Origin: Fulvia fulva
Taxonomy: Eukaryota > Ascomycota > Dothideomycetes > Mycosphaerellales > Mycosphaerellaceae
Reading direction: 5' to 3'
DNA length: 64,000 nucleotides
Assembly (NCBI RefSeq): GCF_020509005.1
Contig: NC_063016.1
Coordinates: forward strand, 5,518,001-5,582,000
The first letter of the stretch is position 1; each line of letters opens with the position of its first letter. The notes under the pieces were generated by a model. It made no database searches. It saw only the letters and a list, made by a program, of their open reading frames with translations, and had not been told where the DNA came from. Both the position numbers and the translations under genes were made by a program. This document shows, piece after piece, positions 56,401 through 64,000 of this stretch.

Positions 56401-57350
56401 CTTTATAATAGCGTTTAAGCCTCGGTAGTCTACGTAGAAGCGTAGGCTACCGCCGGGCTACTTAATAAACATGACGGGACTACTAGCGCTAGAACGGCTC
56501 GCTCGAATAAACCCCTTCTTTAGGTTCTCTTCGAGGTATCTCTTAAGGACGATAAGCTCTTCTCGGGACATAGAATATAGCGGTCCGAATGGTGTCTCTA
56601 CACCTTCTTCTAGCTTAATCTTGTGGTCGTAAGGGCGATAAGGAGGCAGCTCGTCTACGGCTTTAGTATCGAATACGTAGAGGATATAGTATACTTAAGG
56701 AGGGACCTTCGTAGTAGGGTCGGTAGGTATACGCTTCTTATCGAGCTTCTCGAGGGCGATGTCGATATCGCGGAGAGAGGCGGCGAAGACTTGAGCTTTA
56801 GGATGCTTAGTAGTAGTAGTGAAGGTAGCGGCGTTCACCTAGAAGACCTTAGTATACTTAGGACCGCGCTAAGGCGGCGGAGAAGGCGGAGGTGCCGGAG
56901 GAACTTCTAGAGGGAAGCTAATAGTAAGGGAAGTCTAGTCGATAATAGGTCGGTGTCGTCTAAACTAGGGGAGGCCGAGGATAAACTTTTGATACGGTAG
57001 GGACGTAAGGAAGCTAGTGATCGACATACGCTTGCCTCCGAGGGTGATTGACGTGTATATAACATAAGTAATCTTACTAGTAGTAGTCTCCGTGTCGTTA
57101 AAGAGTTCAAGGGTACGAGGGTACTTTAGTTCCTAGGGTTCGAGGTTAAGAGAGGTCGCGAGTTTATAGTCTATAAAAGACTCGCCTAGTGCGCCAGTGT
57201 CTATAAGAGTGAGATTGGAAGAAGAGAGTTTCTTTAAGCCGATATTTATATTCGTAACGAACGGTTTATAAGCGTAGTCCTTGCCCGTCTTGTCGTATAG
57301 GTCTAGCGATACTATATTGATCCTTAACTTCTTTCCTCTCTTTACTTTCG
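53450..57350 (-). pseudogene. Gypsy-2 Pol
   Basis: Minus strand, uninterrupted by other elements, and so a guide to the Gypsy-1 Pol: protease near 57200 ('D-T-G-A-L-G-E-S-F' kept intact here), reverse transcriptase 55950-56520 with 'Y-I-D-D-I-L' at about 56121-56143, RNase H near 55690, integrase 53900-54640, chromodomain-like tail near 53590-53700. TAG stops at W/Q positions. The 70-codon open piece at 54982-55194 equals that at 14646 and is part of Pol, not a gene. Confidence 0.85.
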
Positions 57351-57359
57351 GTAAATATT

Positions 57360-58560
57360 ATTCTTAGTCTTTATCGCGTCGATTTCATCGCGTCGATAAG
57401 GAAGACCTAGGCTTTTTCCTACTTAGCGGGAGTAGTAGGAGTAGGCTCGATAGCGCCGATAGCGCCGCGAACCGGGTTATAGGCGTTACGGGTAGCGAGC
57501 TACGGACAGTTAACTACGATATAGCCTAGACCGCCGTAGTAGGTATAGAGTCCGGCCTAGCGACGGCGAAGCTTCTCTTTAGGAGTAAGCTTACCGTTAA
57601 CGAGGCCCTAGACTCGAGGGACGGCGGTACTAGCGCTAAGATCTATAGCGTCACCTATAGAGACGGGAGGGAGAGCCGTAGGAGCGGCGGCGCCTAGTAG
57701 AGTAGCGAAGTGGCTTCCGGGACTACGAGGCTAACGACCTTAAGAACGGGAAGCGAGGAGAGAGGCGGTATGTTTTATATTATAGTCGAGGCGCTAGTAG
57801 GTCTCGACGAGCTTACGGAAGCTTATAGCACCGACGTCCTTGTCCTCGAGGGCTCGAAGAAGCTCTACTAATAAGCCACGGCGGAGAGTACTCTTCTTAG
57901 TCTCTTCGTTATAGCCGGTAAACCCGATGTTACGGTTAAAGGCCGCGAGGTACTCGGCGAAGCTCTTGTTCTTCTAGAGGAGGTTATAGATAGCGTTCTA
58001 GGCGGTAGCTCTACGGTCTAGATTACTAAAGGCAGTACGGAGGTCCTATATTAAGGTAAGGACGTCCGGGTAGCCGATAGTCTACGTAGCGTTATCGATA
58101 TAGTATTATATCTAAGCCGCGGCGTCTCCCCGAAGGAGGGAGAAGACGTACGTAACCTTATCCTTCTCTTACGGAAAGTGGTCGGCATTAGCTAATAGCT
58201 TAATAGTAAGCTATGTCTTAAATGCCTCGAACTTACTCTTATTACCGTTGAACTCGTCTAGGTCGTTGACCTTCTTAGAGAAGTACTAGCGGCGGTTATC
58301 GTCGGCGTACGGGGCGAGGTTCTAGAAGGTGTTTATAATACCTTAAAGGTATGTTACTTAGTTGTTCGCTTGCTCGACCTACTAGGCGGTCTCGCGGAAA
58401 GAGGAGACGGTGCGGTTAATAAGAGCGTAGGCGGTGTCGGGGTTAGCGTTTGCCTAGGCACCGAAGGTAGCGGCGTTCGAGAAGGGGATATTAGTCTACT
58501 CGCTAAAGTAGAATAGAGTGTCCTAGTTGTCGAGGTTGACACCTCAATCGGTGGCGTGGT
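57360..58560 (-). pseudogene. Gypsy-2 Gag
   Basis: Same frame and blocks as the Gypsy-1 Gag, including 'N-D-L-D-E-F-N-G-N-K-S-K-F-E' near 58250 and the knuckle with Cys changed to Tyr near 57530. TAG stops throughout. Confidence 0.75.
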
Positions 58561-58609
58561 CACCTATAAGGATGACTCGAGTAGTTGACAGTTTGTTAGT
58601 CTTTCGTAA

Positions 58610-59128
58610 TATTAGGGCGAGAGCCTAGCCTATAAGATATAAGGGTGAAAGCAAGAATATAGGTACGAAGTGTAGATATAAAGGGTGTAGTATAATTGCT
58701 ACACAAAACGAAAGACGAAGAAAGCAAGAGAGGCCTAGGGAAGGCCAGATATTTATACGCGACCCTCGCGAGTGCGTATCCCCGCATTAATAGGGCTAAC
58801 CCGTACGAAGCCGCGCTTAGTAGCTTTGCTCAAAACCTTATTCTAACCTACCCTACGTTCCGAGTCTTCTACGTGCTTCTTCTAGGGTCCAGCGCAGTCG
58901 CGGGTGCTCGCGGGAGTGCCGTGAGTCACATAGTTACGAGCCGAAGTGAATCTGTTAAGGTTTAGTAGAGGGGTGAATTTGGAGGGCTAGGTCCCGTAGT
59001 AAATGTTACGGGGTATATAATTCTTAGCGCTCATACACTAAGCTAGACTTTTACTTCTTAACGACTTCTAAGTACTCTAAGGCTCTTCTGTCCCTACCTT
59101 CTATACACTCTATAGGGAGACTATAACG
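58610..59128 (-). repeat. Gypsy-2 5' LTR
   Basis: 519 bp, starting TATTAGGGCGAG on the plus strand. The final base is G where the other LTRs have A, directly at the junction with a LINE B fragment. Confidence 0.88.
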
Positions 59129-59287
59129 CCTAACAAGGGAAATTTAAGACGACAACTAGGAGGAAAAGATAGGCAGGAAGGAGGAGGGATTTTTACTAAT
59201 AAGGTTTCCCCTCTATATATACAAAAACAATATAGCTATATAGGCCAAAGGGCACTATAACAGCTTAATGAAATATCTATCTATATT
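59129..59287 (+). mobile_element. LINE B 3'-end fragment
   Basis: About 159 bp matching the LINE B 3' UTR and tail (as at 29950-30110): CCTAACAAGGGAAATTTAAG to AATGAAATATCTATCT. Wedged between the Gypsy-2 LTR and Gypsy-3; no target duplication. Confidence 0.8.
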
Positions 59288-62200
59288 AAGACAGGCCACT
59301 TCGCGCGCGACTGCTCTAAGCTAAAAAAATAGAGCCTAAGACGTCTTAATCGAGGTAGACGTACTTAGGAATATTAGACGCCTCTATACCCCTACCTAGA
59401 GAATCCTACTAGGATAGGACGACCCTAGCTACTAAGGGTAAGGCTTAGTAGACATAAGTAGAAGAGGATAAAGTATTATCTTTATCTAAAGAACCCGAGT
59501 CGGAGACTAAAGAGGAGGTCGACTATACGATAGAGAGGCTAATAGCGATAGGCGGAGGGCTCTTTACTATCGATGCCCGCCTAGGACCTAATTAGGTTCG
59601 GGCTAAGGTTACCCTAGACTACGTAGCCTCTAAAGTGTACCTTATAGCCCGAAAATCGAAGCAACTCCCCCGATCGCTTTTTAGGGACTTACCGCTATTA
59701 AGGATCGTCCTCCTAAACGGTAAGGAGATCATTTCTACTTAGGGTGTCCTTCTACTATATTAGATTAGTACCTAGTAGGACATAGTCCCCGCTAGAGTTA
59801 TTAATATAGAAGGATTTAACCTTATCCTAGGCCTTAAGTAGTTCTAGGAAGTCAGCCCTAACGTAAACTAGTAGTCTAGCTCTACTAGACTACGGGACCG
59901 GCGTAGCCAGTACTATACGATTAGGTCGTACTCTAAGGTGTTCGACCTAAAGGATGACGAAGGCGAGCTAGAAATGTTTAACTCTATATATTTAGTAGAC
60001 TTTGCTATACGATACGTAGGACCCTAGCTCTTCTACTCGCTTAGGCGACTCCCCGACGATACCCTAGTTAATATCGACTTCGAGGAACACGGCTTAGATA
60101 AGGTATACAAACGCCTTATAGCTATAGTAGGGGACCTAGACAACGAGTCTTAGCTACCGTAGGTAGGTAACTAGGTCTTCTAGACGTTAGTTAATCTCTT
60201 CCTAGAGATCTAGAGAGCTTAGCTCCCGGCTAGACTCCTACGGAAGAGAGCTTTCGACTATACTATCCCTACTAGTAACGCTCGACCTATTAACTAGCCC
60301 GTATACCGTCTAAACCCGGGTTAGCTTCGAGAACAGGCTCGCTAGATCTAGATGCTCCTTAATCGCGGACTAATTAAGGTCTCGTCCTTACCCTAGGGAT
60401 CCCTAGTCCTCTTTATCCCTAAGCTAGACGGCTAGTAGCGTATATATATCGACTATCGCGCCCTAAACGCCGTAACTACTAAAAACGGCTTCCCCCTCCT
60501 ACGTATCTAGGAGTACCTAGATACGGTCGCGAAGGCTAAATACTTTAGTAAACTAGACCTAGTCTTAGGGTACTAGTAGCTACTAATCGACTTAGCCGAC
60601 ACGTATAAGACTACGTTTAATACTAGGGACAGGAAGTACGAGTTCCTCGTTATACCCTTTAGGCTAACAAACGCCCTAGCCTCGTTTTAGTCTATAATAA
60701 ACAAGATCCTAAGAGATCTACTTTAGAAGAAGGTCGTCGTATACCTCGACGACATCCTAGTCTTCTTAGACTCTAAGGAACAGTACGAAAAAGACCTAAA
60801 GGAGGTCTTCGACCGCCTAAAGAAAGCTAAACTATTCTACTCCCCTAAGAAGTACGATATTAGAGTTAAGTTAGTCACCTTCTACGGGTATTAGATCGAG
60901 AAGAATTCGATTAGGCTACTATAAGACAAGATCGACGCGATTAATAGTTGGCCTACGCCTACTAATATATAGTAGATTAGGCAGTTCCTTAGCCTCGTAG
61001 GCTACTACCGCTACTTTAGTAAGGGCTTCGCGAAACTCGTAGTACTCCTCTTAGATCTTCTTAAGGAAAGCGACGAGTCCCTTAGGCGGAAAAAGCGTCG
61101 CCTAGTACGATAGAACGCCTAGTACGTATACGCTTTTAAGAGCCTAAAGCTCGCGCTAACCTTAGTGCCTATACTAATCCCGCCTAACCCTAAGAAGCCC
61201 TTTATAATTAAGACTAATATATCTAAATAGGCTATAGGCGCTACTCTCTATCAAATAGGAGCTAATAACTAGCTACACCCTATAGCCTTCTCTAGAAGGA
61301 AGCTTTAGGGAGCCGAGCTGAATTACCTAGTTCACAAAAAGGAGGGCCTAGTAATTAAGGAAGCCCTCTAAACCTAGGACAACTACGTAGAAAATGGCTA
61401 TACGGTCACGATCCTAACCGATTACTAGTCGCTTAGGTACCTTAATAGTACTAAGGGCTAGAGTAAGAGGATCGTATAATAGGCTAAAGAGCTTTAGTAA
61501 TATAACTTAGACATTAGATATCGTAAGGGAGAAGAGGCGATCGTTCCCGATACGCTTTCCGTCGGCCTAACTTTATCGGAGAAGGACCTACTAACCTAGC
61601 TTAGCCGGTTAAGTAACTCGTAGCTATAAGATTTAAAGCTAACGAGACCGACTTGTTCCCTAAACTAATAAGGCAGTTCAAGTTAACGGGATAGATACTA
61701 ACTTACGGTCCCTACCTCGAGAGCTTAATTAAGGTACGAGAAGAGGAATTCGAGCTACTCCTACCGATCGACGAGTCTAAGAAACCTAGATTAGGCTTTA
61801 TTCTTCTAGACGATAAGGGAATAGCGCCTTTCCTCGTACTAACCTAGCGTCTTGATCTAGTGAACTACGTATACTAGCGATACGGACACTTTACGGCGCC
61901 CGGGCTAATAGGTCAGCTCGAGATAAGAGCCTAGTAGCCTAGTATAAGAAAGGACGTACGAAAGTTTATCGAATCCTGCCCTAGATACTAGCTAACGTAG
62001 AAAAAGAAGCCTAATAACCCTGAAATACGCGAGCCGCGGTTTTACTAGGTTAATAATAAGCTTAGGCCCTTCGAGAGATAGGCGATTAATATCGTAGGGC
62101 CTTTACCGAAGAGTCTACTAGGAAACGAGTACATTATTACGGCGATAGATTACGCTACGGGTTAGCTAGTCGCTTAGGCCGTTCCGCGTACGGATACTAA

Positions 62201-63577
62201 AGCGACTATAGTATTCCTATACGAGAGAATCTATTAGGACTAGGGGCTACCCCGCGAGCTCCTCTTAGACAATAGTAAGAACTTCCTAAGTAGAGTTATA
62301 AGCTACCTAATAAAGTAGTTTAAGGCTAATTATCGTCTAGTATCCCTATATTATTCTATAAGGAATAGGAAGGTAGAAAACCTAAACGGTATACTAGGAT
62401 TAATACTAACGAAGCTATATATCGGTAACAATATTAGGCTATAGGATACCTTCTTACCTAAAGCGATCTACTGTACTAGATACCGCTAGTATATAATAAC
62501 CTACCTTAGCCCCTTCTACCTTATATATAGCTAATACCTACGAATCCTAGAAGACGAGAACGAGCTACGAGCTAAGAATGTCTTAGTTAACGACTATAGG
62601 AAGCGTATCGTCCGCGTCCGCTATACGTAGTAGCTCGTAAATAAAAGACTACTTTCTCGAGCTTAGACTAGGAGCCTAATAAGTCTAAAGTTACTTCCGC
62701 CGGAGGTATAGCTAAGACGTAAAGTCGAAGAATAGGTCTTACTAATAAACCTAGATCTACGTAAGCTAGAACCTAAGTACTTTAGACCCTATAAGATCCG
62801 TAAAGCGAGCTTCCTAGGGACGTATACACTTTAGACCCCTACGGCCCTACGGGTAGGATTCTAAGGCATCTCGTCTATAGGAACAGGCTTATATTAGCCG
62901 TATATAAGGATCTAGCTAAATTCTAGTATCGGTATCTAGCTAGGAGACTTCTAGATAGGTCCGGTGTTTTAGAAGATAAGCTAGAACTTAAGGAAGTTCT
63001 AGGTACTAGTTAAGACACAAGTCTTAATCTAAAGGACCTTTTAACTATACCGGAGGCTAATTAGTTAAAGAAACAAGTTGAACTCTAGACTACGAAAGAA
63101 CGTAGCTAACCTTACGTAGGAGCGCGAGGGTTCTTAGTAGGGGAGGAAGGTTAAAGAAGAGAAGCTAACTTACTAGAGCAAGTTTAGCGAGACCTAAGAG
63201 TTACGAAGAATACTTAGAGGAAAAGAAGCGAGCAAAAGACTTTAGCTAAAGTACTTAGATCTTAAAGGCGATCTTATTAGATTGAGTTAAGAATAGTAGG
63301 CGAGGAGTAAGATTAGGTATATTCCCTACTACTCGAGAAGGACATATAGGAAGATCGTTAGCCTCTATAATGAGAAAGTCCTTAGGAAGCTACCCCTACT
63401 CTAGCTAAACCCGCTAAGGTCCCGTAGGAGATACCGGTTAGGGAGATTGAAGTATTTAGCTCGACGCTCTATCCCTAGGCCGATGAAAAAGAGTTAGCCC
63501 TACCTTAGGGAACATTACTTAGATTAAGCGTAGCGGACGAAGTTATAGCCGAACCTAAAGCGGCTAATAGCCTTTTA
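59288..63577 (+). pseudogene. Gypsy-3 Gag end and Pol
   Basis: Opens in the middle of a zinc knuckle ('K-T-G-H-F-A-R-D-C-S-K'), its first half missing. Then a retropepsin-like region 59560-59860, reverse transcriptase 60290-61000 with 'Y-I-D-Y-R-A-L-N-A-V' and the active site 'V-V-Y-L-D-D-I-L-V-F' near 60735, RNase H from about 61205 ('I-G-A-T-L-Y-Q'), integrase 61980-62500 ('A-I-D-Y-A-T-G', 'L-L-L-D-N-S-K-N-F', 'V-E-N-L-N-G-I-L-G'), and a basic tail to about 63560. One frame with TAG stops for most of the length. Different family from Gypsy-1/2. No 3' LTR is visible before the LINE A5 tail. Confidence 0.8.
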
Positions 63578-64000
63578 GATATAGATAGATAGATTTGTTA
63601 TTCCTCTATTCTAGGACCCTATCCGGCCTATATAGGTATATATCTATTGTTATATATAAAGGGAAACCTAAATAGGTAAAAACCCTTCCCGCCCCTAACT
63701 TCTCCTTATCTAGATTAGCTTTCCCTCTAAACGTACGTAGTCTATAATACTACTCCGTTAGCCCTCGCTCCTAGCCGGTCTCGTCGCGCTACGTCGTGTC
63801 CTCTCTTCCTATACTACTCCTACTAGGCGGTACTATTCTAGCTAGCCCTTCTCTAGTATCTAGTTTATAATACGTGGTAGGTCCTTAACATTATTAAGAA
63901 GTGCCCTAATCGTCCGGTTCCTCGCCTTTACTATCTACTCCCCCCTTCCTAGCGACTACCTCGGATAGACGAGGAGTGCGTGCCGTACGTTCTAGGAGCG
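63578..64000 (-). mobile_element. LINE family A, copy A5 (3' end, continues beyond the window)
   Basis: Starts with the inverted (CTAT)n tail and the conserved 3' UTR (TAGGACCCTATCCGGCC), then the ORF2 C-terminal region, as in A3 and A4. RIP-mutated; cut by the window edge. Confidence 0.88.

Larger units (their letters stand above)
52826..59128 (-). mobile_element. Gypsy-2: second copy of the 519-bp-LTR chromovirus, minus strand
   Basis: LTRs 52826-53344 and 58610-59128, each 519 bp, with an internal region of 5265 bp matching Gypsy-1 without Copia. The flanking bases (TTATC left, CCTAA right) do not match, so there is no target duplication; the right end also reads ...AACG instead of ...AACA. 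Recombination or deletion at an edge is likely. RIP-mutated. Confidence 0.9.

Noticed and set aside
56623..56910. 95-codon plus-strand open frame ending in an arginine run
   Set aside because: Antisense to the Gypsy-2 protease-RT linker, which is Pro-rich in the sense frame and so gives Arg-rich antisense.
1..64000. Endogenous virus or bacterial-type gene transfer
   Set aside because: All long coding remnants are explained by retrotransposon or pogo families; no capsid, RdRp or phage-like gene was seen.

Overview
The window looks like a transposon-filled compartment of a filamentous ascomycete (Pezizomycotina). Three things point there. Most of it is strikingly poor in CA and TG dinucleotides while CpG is kept, and nearly every in-frame stop in the decayed transposon genes is TAG, standing where TGG or CAG is expected; this is the signature of repeat-induced point mutation (RIP). 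The element set (Ty3/Gypsy chromovirus, Ty1/Copia, Tad1/MGL-type LINEs, Fot1/pogo DNA transposons) is typical of these fungi. No rRNA, tRNA or ordinary housekeeping gene was seen.

Layout. 1-7494: decayed Gypsy gag and pol on the minus strand, interrupted by a 321-bp MITE. 7495-24212: a full-length LINE of family A (A1), split by a Gypsy element (10726-22556, 519-bp LTRs, TTAAG target duplication), itself split by an intact Copia element (15539-21075, 234-bp LTRs, AATAC duplication). 24213-25277: truncated Fot1/pogo element holding a second 321-bp MITE. 25399-33481: LINE family B copy (B2) split by a younger chimeric retroelement (27117-30108). 33551-37680: a second chimera, with the same 5' module joined to LINE A. 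37988-42869: LINE A copy A3 in the opposite orientation, forming a 3-kb inverted repeat with the preceding copy. 43170-43812: short LINE A copy (A4). 44157-45323: internally deleted Fot1/pogo element. 45326-46400: an island without RIP that carries the only host-like gene, a secreted cysteine-rich protein. 46401-46687: a TA-flanked MITE. 46857-51835: nearly complete, lightly mutated LINE B copy (B3). 51852-63577: a second Gypsy family interrupted by another copy of the first one (52826-59128, minus strand). 63578-64000: the start of one more LINE A copy.

The most notable signal is a roughly 1.08-kb non-coding module at 27117-28200 and 33551-34583. It is fused to the 3' parts of two different LINE families, in the manner of the MINE/WEIRD chimeras reported in Magnaporthe, and both fusions fall at a CTAGA microhomology. 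Its first 77 nt can be folded into the nested double pseudoknot of an HDV-like self-cleaving ribozyme, with a 7-bp P1 starting at a G-U wobble, a 3-bp P3, a hairpin P4 and a C-N-R-A motif in J4/2. Predicted cleavage would be exactly at the element's 5' end.

The nesting and the degree of RIP give a relative order: the Gypsy, pogo and older LINE copies are old and heavily mutated; the chimera at 27 kb, LINE B3 and the short LINE A4 are younger; Copia is youngest and has an uninterrupted polyprotein.
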